DNA of 7,751 bases from Phycisphaerae bacterium (GTDB taxonomy: Bacteria > Planctomycetota > Phycisphaerae > UBA1845 > Fen-1342), in the NCBI GenBank assembly GCA_020058145.1, contig JAGVEP010000129.1, forward strand, positions 1 through 7,751, written 5' to 3'. Made by a program: the position numbers and the translations under genes. Below the pieces are notes generated by a model. The model made no database searches. It had not been told where the DNA came from and saw only the letters and a program-made list of their open reading frames with translations. Positions 1 to 6,560 of the stretch are shown piece after piece (position 1 is the stretch's first letter; each line of letters begins with the position of its first letter).

Positions 1-2694
1 ACTAAGGGCCAGCACGAACGGGTTGATGTCGTCGAAGTTGACGACGCCGTCACAGTTCATGTCGCCCGTCGCGGCCGGCGGATTGCAGTCGATGACCGTG
101 ATCGCGAAGTCGTCCAAGGCGGCCTCGACGATTGAGCCGTCGCCGGCGTCGTCCGCGACGAAGCGCAGGCGAATCTGGGCCGACATCGGCACCTTGTCGG
201 TTACATCGAATTCGTAATAGTACCAGCCGCCCCCGGTCTCCGGCCCGGACGGCCCGACGGTTTCGGCACTGACCCACGAGGTGCCGCCGTTGTTGGAGAT
301 GCCGACGCGGAACGTGTCGGCGTTCGGGCTGGCGCCTTGATCGTTGGAATACCAGCGCCAATAACCGATGGTGGCATTTCCGTAGGCCGACAGATCGAAG
401 ACGGGCGACTTGACCGTCGTCTTGCCCCCGTCCACGTCGTAGGTGCCGATGCCGCTGCCGGCGCGGTGGTCCGTGACCCAGCACTTGACGCCTGGGGCGG
501 GTGTATGGTCGTCACCCGGCTGTGCGCCGGTCGCCTCTGGATCGGCACGGTTCCATAAACCGGTGGTCGCATTATCGCCGGTGTCGCCGCGGGTCCAACC
601 CTCGTCCGTCGCGGCCTCAAAGTCAAAGTTGAAGACCGTGGTCGTGCCATAGCCGCTGTGGGCCGCAAAGAAGCTGGTCGGCGCGCCGCTCGGGTCGGTG
701 ACCAGTTGGTTCGTCGTGGTCCGCGCGCTGACGTAGTAACTGACCTTGCTGCTGCACGCGATCGCCGGGAAAACCGCATCGTAGACGTTCGGCGAGACGA
801 CTAGCAGCGGCGTGTTGTTCCAGAGTCCGTTGCCGACTTTGTAGTACAACAGGCCCGTGTCGGCCTGCGGCTGGCCGGTGACGGCCGAAACCTCCACGCG
901 GAAGGCGACGCCGCCGGCAGGATTGGTGAGCGCCGGCCGCCCGTTCGGGTAGCTGAACGCGAGCAGTGCCAGCGGCGGGCAGGCGATGCCATGCGCGCCG
1001 AAGCCGGCACAGATTTCGTTGTAGTGCGGCGTGCCGTTGTTGATATTGGCATCGTCGTCGTCCAGCGTCAGGAAGTCGACGGCGATATCGGCGTCGATGC
1101 CCGACCCGCTGTGCAGCAGGACCGAGTTGACGGTCAGGTTCGACAAAATCTGGAGATAGGTCGTCGGGTAATTGGCCGCCAAGGCGTTGCGCGTGCTCCA
1201 CACGCAACCGGAGAGCAACTGCCCGCAGGCATGGATTTCGCTGCCGCACGACGAGCAGTTCGACGCGGAGTATTGGCAGTTGTTGTTCGCATCGCGGATA
1301 CCGTTGTTGCAGTCACTGGTATAGAACCCGATCGCGAGCTTCGACGTATCCGTGATCAACACGCCCATGCAGTCGCCCATGCCTTCGCCGTACTCGCCCT
1401 GACCGCTGCCGGCCACCTGCACGATGTGGTGGCCGTACTCGTGATGAACCACGACCGAGAACGCCGTGTTGTTGCAACCGCCGCCGAGGCGGAAAAAGTT
1501 GATCGAGCTGCCATCGTAGTAAGCATTGCAGGTGTCATTCAGGTTCACGTTGACCGGGAAATTCAACTGGTTGTTGATCGTGGGGAAGTTCGGATTAATG
1601 TTGAGCAGCCAGTCGTGCACGACGTTGGACTCAACGTAGCCGTTAACCTCGGCGCGATTGAACTCGACGTTGTTCAGGGCGTTGTGCATGAAATTCGCCG
1701 GCCCCGGCGGCGTCACCGTGGTCGTCAACACCGTATTCGCCCCACCCTGGTTCTGCACGACGAAATAGCGGCCCGCGATCGGCGAGGTGACCAGCACGGG
1801 GACCGAACCCGCATTCGGGATCGTGAAGTTGCCGTTGCCGTCCGCGTACGCCACGGTGGTACCGATGCTCACCTTGGCCCACTTCATGGCGACCGGGTTC
1901 TCCGGATTGCAGCCGTCGGCCTTGGGCGGGTTGCTGTCGGTGGCCATACCCTGCACGTTGCCGGTCACGTCGGTGTGGACAATTTGGTCCTCTTTGTACA
2001 GAATCCGCCCGGTCGCAGCGTCCGCAATGAACAGGAATTTCTGGTAGTCCGCCGTAGCGGCCAGACCGTTATCGGCGACAAACGTAATCGCGACGGACGG
2101 GCTGACCTCGAGATTGTCCTCGCCGGCCCACACCGTCACTTCCGCCGGCGTGAAGTTCACGAGCCCTGGTGCTTCGCGCGTCGCCAGCGCGTGCGCGGCA
2201 CCTTCCGCCACGAACGTCGCCGCACCGGCAGGCACGCTGAACGTGCCGAGGTTGCGCAGGCTGGAGCCCGCCCACACCACGGGGTAGCCGGCCTCGTTCT
2301 GGACGAGCAACCGCAGTCCGGCGCGCAGCACCGGCAGGCCGCCCGTGTACTGCGAGTAATAGACCAGCGTGAACTTGTATGCGCCCGTCTCGGGCTCGTA
2401 CATCACCGGCTGGGTGTAGAGGCCGTTGAACGTATTGCCGGGCACCAACTCGGACGGACTCAACCCGAACACGTCGCTGTGCGTACGCACAAACGCGTCG
2501 GCACTGGCCTCGGGCGACTCACCTCCGGCCAGCGGCGTACCAAAGACGCGCGTCAACCGGTCCCCCGCGTACCGCAACTGCACGCCCGGATACGCCTGTT
2601 GGAGGCGATCGCCCGCGGCAACGGAATCCGGCCCCGCCCACACGGCGGAACTACATAGAACAAAAACCAAACCCAGACTGGCCCATGCGCGCAT
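1..2694 (-). CDS. Secreted FTP-propeptide zinc metalloprotease (gluzincin, M4/M36-like) with dockerin-like C-terminus; 3' end outside window
   Basis: Probable secreted endopeptidase; 898 codons are visible with no stop. The start is ATG at 2694, six bases after GGAGGA (2701-2706). Residues 1-20 form a signal peptide with likely cleavage after VWA; there is no lipobox. Residues about 60-150 resemble an FTP propeptide (YTGGLPVLRAGLRLL, then a Gly turn), followed by a PepSY-like strand pair to about 240. Residues 241-312 look like a carboxypeptidase-regulatory beta sandwich (YADGNGNFTIP). The catalytic domain, about 332-575, has HEYGH at 418-422 as two zinc His plus catalytic Glu, E437 and D441 in an ExxxD motif as third ligand and its partner, and H488 in EIHACGQ as candidate transition-state His. 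An Fn3-like stretch and a MAM/jelly-roll-like domain (about 687-875) follow. D878, N880, D882, N886 and D889 fit an EF-hand/dockerin loop. Many cysteines suggest disulfides. Protease class is confident; exact family (M36 versus an uncharacterised relative) and substrate are not known. Confidence 0.88.
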   Translation of the reverse strand, partial: MRAWASLGLVFVLCSSAVWAGPDSVAAGDRLQQAYPGVQLRYAGDRLTRVFGTPLAGGESPEASADAFVRTHSDVFGLSPSELVPGNTFNGLYTQPVMYEPETGAYKFTLVYYSQYTGGLPVLRAGLRLLVQNEAGYPVVWAGSSLRNLGTFSVPAGAATFVAEGAAHALATREAPGLVNFTPAEVTVWAGEDNLEVSPSVAITFVADNGLAATADYQKFLFIADAATGRILYKEDQIVHTDVTGNVQGMATDSNPPKADGCNPENPVAMKWAKVSIGTTVAYADGNGNFTIPNAGSVPVLVTSPIAGRYFVVQNQGGANTVLTTTVTPPGPANFMHNALNNVEFNRAEVNGYVESNVVHDWLLNINPNFPTINNQLNFPVNVNLNDTCNAYYDGSSINFFRLGGGCNNTAFSVVVHHEYGHHIVQVAGSGQGEYGEGMGDCMGVLITDTSKLAIGFYTSDCNNGIRDANNNCQYSASNCSSCGSEIHACGQLLSGCVWSTRNALAANYPTTYLQILSNLTVNSVLLHSGSGIDADIAVDFLTLDDDDANINNGTPHYNEICAGFGAHGIACPPLALLAFSYPNGRPALTNPAGGVAFRVEVSAVTGQPQADTGLLYYKVGNGLWNNTPLLVVSPNVYDAVFPAIACSSKVSYYVSARTTTNQLVTDPSGAPTSFFAAHSGYGTTTVFNFDFEAATDEGWTRGDTGDNATTGLWNRADPEATGAQPGDDHTPAPGVKCWVTDHRAGSGIGTYDVDGGKTTVKSPVFDLSAYGNATIGYWRWYSNDQGASPNADTFRVGISNNGGTSWVSAETVGPSGPETGGGWYYYEFDVTDKVPMSAQIRLRFVADDAGDGSIVEAALDDFAITVIDCNPPAATGDMNCDGVVNFDDINPFVLALS

Positions 2695-2700
2695 ACCGTG

Positions 2701-2706
2701 TCCTCC
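2701..2706 (-). promoter_or_regulatory. Shine-Dalgarno site of the metalloprotease gene
   Basis: The minus strand reads GGAGGA, then six bases, then the ATG ending at 2694. This near-consensus site decides the start. A second ATG lies just upstream (2706-2708) but in another frame, so it is not the start of this protein. Confidence 0.75.
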
Positions 2707-2734
2707 ATGGTGAGCGCCTTACGGCAGAACAAAC

Positions 2735-2763
2735 ACTATACTTCTCGGAAATGCCAAATCGAC
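2735..2763 (-). promoter_or_regulatory. Possible sigma70-like promoter of the metalloprotease gene
   Basis: The minus strand has TATAGT (2735-2740), a fair -10 match, about 40 bases before the start codon. The -35 region 16-18 bases further upstream (TCGATT or GTCGAT, about 2757-2763) is a weak match and overlaps the left half of the palindrome at 2760-2773. The spacing would give a leader of roughly 30 bases. This is judged by eye only, in an organism whose promoter consensus is unknown. Confidence 0.28.
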
Positions 2764-2773
2764 ACCGGTGTCG
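2760..2773. promoter_or_regulatory. Perfect 14-bp palindrome, candidate operator
   Basis: CGACACCGGTGTCG is identical to its own reverse complement, and the symmetry stops at the next base on each side. It lies between two divergent genes and overlaps the place where the -35 element of the protease promoter would be. It has no loop and no following T-run, so a dimeric regulator site is more likely than a terminator. The regulator is unknown. Confidence 0.35.
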
Positions 2774-3021
2774 GACGTCACTAAAGCATCGTAGCGCGCG
2801 CCCGACCGTTTCAAGAACGTGAGATACGCTCGTTCATTATGCACAGCACGGTCAATGGGCTCCACCCAGGCCACGGCTCGCAGGTGCGCGATTCGGCGGC
2901 GATTATCGGCCTAGACGGTGCCAGACACGGTTTTCGCGACAAATTCCGACAAGTCCGCCGTCCACACTTCCGGGGGAGGACGACGCACGGCGCGTCGAGT
3001 ACCATTCCGTTCCTGACGCGT

Positions 3022-4791
3022 ATGGCCAACACGAGTGCAACGTCCTCAACCGGTGGGTTCGCCGTTCGACGGTCGCGGACCCGCCGCCGCTATGCGCCCT
3101 GGGTCGCGCTCGGCCTGTTGCTCGTCGTCAGCGTTCCGGCCGGGCACTGGTACCTCACCACGCGGAGTTTGGCGTGGCAGGTTCGCCGTGGGCTGCAGCT
3201 CTTGGAGTCCGCGGACACGGCTACTAAGGTGCGCGAAGCGCTCGACCGCTGGGAATCAGAAACCGCGCGCAATTGGGCGCCACGCCGCGATGAATTCATC
3301 ACGCACCTGTTCAAGGGATACCCATTGGCCGACGCCCGCGTGCGCCTATTGCTGACGTGGGTGGCCGGTGCGGACTACGGCCCGCGCCCGAGCGACTGGA
3401 AACGGTGGTACGAAAACCACCGCCGCCTCGCCGACGGTCTGCCACCAAAAGTCCCGCGCCGCGAGGCGGTTGGGCTCAAGTGGCTCTGGGAAGCTCCGGT
3501 CGGGCTCACTACGTGGTTCACCACGATTCTGCCGCTGGACGGGCAGATCTACGTCGCGTCGCTCGGCAGCGAGTTCCATGACGCTGAGGATCAGGCCGAC
3601 GGGGTCGTCCGAGTGGACGGGCGGACGGGCACCGCTGAGCTGTTATTCTCACCACCGCTTCCGCAGCGCGGACCGCGCGACGTTATCGGCCTGGCCGCCG
3701 GCGACGACGGGCTGTTCGTCGCCTGCTCCAACGGGTCGGTCTACCTGATCGACCCCGAGGGGCAAATGCGCTGGCACGTGCATGCCGGCGATCCGATCGT
3801 CGGTCCGCCCCTCGCCACAGACATCAATCACGACGGCACAACCGACGCGGTCGTCGTCACACGCGCCACCAAGGCCACCTCGGCCAAAGCCGTGGCCCTG
3901 AGCGGCCGCGGCGGAAAGACGCTCTGGGCCACCACCGTCGCTAAACCACCCGCGAGCGAGACGCTGCTCGGTGCCACGCTCGCCCTGGGCCGGCTGCTGC
4001 CCGACGCCAGCCCGGAGTTGCTCGTCACGCTGCCCAATGGCGACGTGGCCGTGCTCAATCCGCGCACCGGCGACTTGCGACGGCAGCAGGAACTCCCGGG
4101 CGGAACGATTGCGGGGGCCATTTGCCGCCCGACATTGCCCGATGCCGGCCCGGCCGCGTACCTGGGCGACCGCAGCGCCGGTGTCTGGTCGCTGATCGCT
4201 GCGGGGCGCAAGCTCGAATTCGTTCCCTGGCAGGCCTTGGCCATTCGGCGCGATGAAACGCTCATCGCCGCCTTGCGGACGGCGGCGCTCGACCCGCGCC
4301 AGCCGCCGCTCATCATCGTCTGCCCAACCGGTGACTACACGCGCCAACGGGGCACGGTCTGCGCGCTGGAGCCGGACGGAGTACGTTGGCGGCTGCCCAT
4401 CGGCGGGGCGCTCTGGGGGACACCCGCGGTTGCCGACCTGACTGGCGACGGGCTGCCGGAGTTGATCGTCGCGTCTATCGAACCGCGGCCGGATGGCCGT
4501 GCGGTCGGGGTGCTGACGATCGTTTCGGCGGCGGGGCACGTTTTGCAGCGTGTCGAGTTGGATGCCCCGGTCGAGTGCTCGCCCGTCGTAGCAGATGTCA
4601 ATGGCGATGGCCGTCTCGAAGTGCTCGTGGCCGACCAGGCGGGCCGGCTGCACTGCTATGCCACGCCGGGCTACGGGCCGGTGGAATGGGGCCTGTTCGG
4701 CGGCGACAGCCACAACACCCGCAATGCGACGAATGCCTACGCCTTCGGGCAGGTCCTGTTCGGTCGGCAATGGCAGTGGAAGCCGGAATAA
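3022..4791 (+). CDS. Membrane-anchored FG-GAP/VCBS (PQQ-like) beta-propeller protein
   Basis: This is a 589-residue protein of unknown biochemical role, anchored in the cytoplasmic membrane and facing outward. An Arg-rich stretch (residues 16-23) precedes one transmembrane helix at about 24-45, giving an N-in, C-out topology. Residues about 50-150 form a helical segment rich in Trp, Arg and Glu. From about 160 the chain reads as propeller blades, with short strands such as GQIYVASLG, DGLFVACSNGSVYLID and GDVAVLNPRTGDL. Three DxNxDG-type calcium loops stand at D267-D275 (DINHDGTTD), D472 (DLTGDGLPE) and D525 (DVNGDGRLE), typical of FG-GAP/VCBS repeats. The C-terminal WGLFGGDSHNTRN resembles the closing motif of PQQ-type propellers. 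No protease or kinase catalytic motif is visible. I prefer ATG 3022 because the anchor follows it directly; it lacks a clear ribosome binding site, and ATG 2839 in the same frame would add 61 unconvincing residues. Confidence 0.8.
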   Translation: MANTSATSSTGGFAVRRSRTRRRYAPWVALGLLLVVSVPAGHWYLTTRSLAWQVRRGLQLLESADTATKVREALDRWESETARNWAPRRDEFITHLFKGYPLADARVRLLLTWVAGADYGPRPSDWKRWYENHRRLADGLPPKVPRREAVGLKWLWEAPVGLTTWFTTILPLDGQIYVASLGSEFHDAEDQADGVVRVDGRTGTAELLFSPPLPQRGPRDVIGLAAGDDGLFVACSNGSVYLIDPEGQMRWHVHAGDPIVGPPLATDINHDGTTDAVVVTRATKATSAKAVALSGRGGKTLWATTVAKPPASETLLGATLALGRLLPDASPELLVTLPNGDVAVLNPRTGDLRRQQELPGGTIAGAICRPTLPDAGPAAYLGDRSAGVWSLIAAGRKLEFVPWQALAIRRDETLIAALRTAALDPRQPPLIIVCPTGDYTRQRGTVCALEPDGVRWRLPIGGALWGTPAVADLTGDGLPELIVASIEPRPDGRAVGVLTIVSAAGHVLQRVELDAPVECSPVVADVNGDGRLEVLVADQAGRLHCYATPGYGPVEWGLFGGDSHNTRNATNAYAFGQVLFGRQWQWKPE

Positions 4792-4890
4792 CGCCGCGGA
4801 AGAAGGAGCGACGCAGCGGCGCGGGCCACTGTGCGGACCAATTCAGCTCCGTTCTCTCTGCGTTCTCTGCGCCTCTGCGGCCAAAGTAGA
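4792..4890. repeat. Convergent intergenic gap with TCTCTGCG tandem repeat and degenerate inverted arm
   Basis: Between the stop codons of two converging genes, 4852-4880 holds three near-copies of one unit: TTCTCTCTGCG, TTCTCTGCG and CCTCTGCGG. The left part of the gap (about 4794-4820) is rich in GCGGA, GGAGCG and CGCAG, a partial complement of the right arm, so transcripts from either side could fold into an imperfect hairpin. From memory, similar CTCTGCG-rich elements occur between genes in several bacterial phyla. A role as a bidirectional terminator is plausible from position alone, but there is no T-run. Confidence 0.5.
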
Positions 4891-6498
4891 TCAAGGTCTC
4901 GCGGCCGCGGACTGGGTGGCCGGCGCGGCGGGTTTGCCGGGTGAGGCGTTCGGCGCTGGCAGCATCGCCAGCAGGCGTTCATCCGGGGCCAGGACAACCT
5001 GGTCGCCCGCCTTGAGGCCCGCCGTGATCTCGATCATGGTGGTCGAGCCACGACCGGTCTGGACCTCCACGGGTTTCGTGGACAGCGCTGCGTGCAGGAA
5101 CGCAAAGTGCTTCGATCCGCGGGCGAACACGCACTGCACCGGCACCGCCAGCACATCCGGCACTTCCTCGATCATGATCTCGATCTCGGCCGTCTCGCCG
5201 GGTGAGAGTGGCGCATCGTTGTCGTCCAGCCGAATCTCGGCGGCATGTTCCTTGAGCGTCGGGTTCCACCAACTACGCTCCGAGTCGGCGAACTGGGCGA
5301 TCTTGGTCACCTTGCCGGTGAACGTACGGTTCGGCACGGCGGGCACGCGCACCACGCACGGCAGGCCATCGCTCAGCTTGTGCCGGTCCGCTTCGTGAAT
5401 GCGGGTCGTGACCATCATCTGGCTCGTGTCGGGGATGGTAAGCAGGGTTTGGCCGGGGTAGACCTGCTCACCGGGCGCGACCCGGTTACCGCCCCAGTAG
5501 CGGCCGTCCCCCCCACCACCGTACTGAACGATCCCGTCGGCAGGGGCGACGAGCTCGCACTTGGCCAACTGCTCTTTCATGCGCTGCAGACGCTTCTGGC
5601 GAATCTGCGCCTGTTCCTTGAGGTCGTCGACCCTCACCTTGGCCTGGGTCTCCCGAGACGCCGAGCGCTGCTTCTCGCGTTGGAGTTCCTCGCGCGCCTG
5701 GGCCACCGCCGTGACCTTCTGCTTCTGGTTCTTGGTGTGCTCGTATTCCTTCAGAATGTGCAGCTCCAGATGGCTCTTGTCCCTGGCCATCTTCAGCCGT
5801 TCGACCTCATCCTGCAGCTCACGGATTTTGGACTGCGTTACGAAGCCCTTGACTTGGAGCGGAATGCTCTTATCCAGCTCTTCCTGTTTGCGGGCCAGTT
5901 CCATTTCGGCCCGCTTGATCTCGATATTCGCCGCGGTACGCGCCTTCTCGTAATCCCCCTTCATATAGCGATTGAGGTCCAGTTCGGCGACTTCGAGGTT
6001 GACCTCGACCTGCTTCAGCTTGCTCGCGTTCTCGCTGCCGGTGATCGTCAGATTCTCCTGCGCCTCGCCGACGCCGGCCTCCATCTTGCGCAGCTCCAAC
6101 TCCTCCTGCTCGACCTTGTCCTTGATTTCGTCGGAGGCCAGGCGCATCAACAGGTCGCCCTTGTTGACCCGCGTGCTCTCGTCGACCACCCATTCGATCT
6201 TGACGCCCTGGGCCTGGACCTCGCACTTCAGCTCGATCGAGTGTACCGGCTTCAGTTCGCCGTTCTCCTTCAACGTCACGCTCAGCGTGGTGCGCGCCAC
6301 CGTGTGGACCATGGTCTTGTCCAACCCGGCCGGCAGCAGCTTTTTCCACAGTCCGGCGGCCTGCCCCAGTCCGCCGAGAATCGCCAGGCCCGCCACGACC
6401 AAAGCCACCGTCAGCACCGGCCGCCGGCGCCGCACGGCTGGGGCCGTCGTCAGGCCTGTGCCGCGTGTACCCACCAACGTCGCGAGCGTGTCACTCAT
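4891..6498 (-). CDS. HlyD/RND-type periplasmic adaptor (membrane fusion protein)
   Basis: This 535-residue envelope protein belongs to the adaptor family that couples an inner-membrane ABC, RND or MFS transporter to export across the periplasm. A cytoplasmic Arg cluster (23-26) precedes one transmembrane helix at about 27-46. Residues 85-120 are the first biotinyl-lipoyl half (ending VNKGDLLMRL). Residues about 123-313 form a long Glu/Lys/Gln-rich coiled-coil hairpin. The second lipoyl half starts at CELVAPADGIV (314-324) and includes PGEQVYPGQTLLTI. Beta-barrel and membrane-proximal parts follow (about 365-510), with GETAEIEIMIEEVPDVLAVP. The tail is a low-complexity Ala/Pro segment. The start is supported by GGAGGAG (6507-6513), eight bases upstream. 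No transporter gene lies beside it in the window, so the partner and cargo are unknown; it is more typically found next to a MacB-like ABC permease. The kinase gene ends 62 bp upstream on the same strand. Confidence 0.9.
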   Translation of the reverse strand: MSDTLATLVGTRGTGLTTAPAVRRRRPVLTVALVVAGLAILGGLGQAAGLWKKLLPAGLDKTMVHTVARTTLSVTLKENGELKPVHSIELKCEVQAQGVKIEWVVDESTRVNKGDLLMRLASDEIKDKVEQEELELRKMEAGVGEAQENLTITGSENASKLKQVEVNLEVAELDLNRYMKGDYEKARTAANIEIKRAEMELARKQEELDKSIPLQVKGFVTQSKIRELQDEVERLKMARDKSHLELHILKEYEHTKNQKQKVTAVAQAREELQREKQRSASRETQAKVRVDDLKEQAQIRQKRLQRMKEQLAKCELVAPADGIVQYGGGGDGRYWGGNRVAPGEQVYPGQTLLTIPDTSQMMVTTRIHEADRHKLSDGLPCVVRVPAVPNRTFTGKVTKIAQFADSERSWWNPTLKEHAAEIRLDDNDAPLSPGETAEIEIMIEEVPDVLAVPVQCVFARGSKHFAFLHAALSTKPVEVQTGRGSTTMIEITAGLKAGDQVVLAPDERLLAMLPAPNASPGKPAAPATQSAAARP

Positions 6499-6506
6499 AC
6501 CTACCG

Positions 6507-6513
6507 CTCCTCC
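6507..6513 (-). promoter_or_regulatory. Shine-Dalgarno site of the adaptor gene
   Basis: The minus strand reads GGAGGAG, followed by eight bases and the ATG ending at 6498. This strong site fixes the adaptor start and allows its own translation initiation even if it is co-transcribed with the kinase gene upstream. Confidence 0.7.
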
Positions 6514-6560
6514 GCTAGCTGAATTCTACGGCCCGCGTCCACCCCTGTCTGCCCCGGCGG

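Larger units (their letters stand above)
2695..3021. other. Divergent intergenic region between protease and propeller genes
   Basis: These 327 bases separate two divergently transcribed genes. They hold the protease ribosome binding site, a possible protease promoter and a 14-bp palindrome, each listed separately. The plus-strand frame of the propeller gene stays open back to an ATG at 2839, but the extra 61 residues look like translated non-coding DNA, with no hydrophobic segment or recognisable domain. No convincing small gene, RNA gene or intrinsic terminator is visible. A purine-rich GGGGGAGGA run lies at 2972-2980, but no start codon follows at a usable distance. Confidence 0.6.

Noticed and set aside
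2650..2656. Lipoprotein signal on the metalloprotease (Cys14 in FVLCSS)
   Set aside because: The residue before Cys is Leu, not the small residue a lipobox needs, and a normal signal-peptidase site (VWA) follows at residues 18-20.
991..2658. Long plus-strand open frame of 555 codons opposite the metalloprotease gene
   Set aside because: It is antisense to a gene with a signal peptide, HEYGH motif and recognisable domains. Its translation is Arg/Val/His-rich with no motifs, as expected from the complementary frame of GC-rich coding DNA.
2839..3021. N-terminal extension of the propeller protein from ATG 2839
   Set aside because: The extra 61 residues would place the membrane anchor deep in the chain, show no domain, and read like translated intergenic DNA. 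The possibility is not fully excluded.
3649..4770. Minus-strand open frame of 373 codons opposite the propeller gene
   Set aside because: It is complementary to well-supported calcium-loop and propeller sequence, and its translation shows no recognisable features.
5245..6522. Plus-strand open frame of 425 codons opposite the adaptor gene
   Set aside because: The Leu/Arg/Asp-rich translation mirrors the Glu/Lys/Gln codons of the adaptor coiled coil on the other strand; there is no domain or ribosome binding site.
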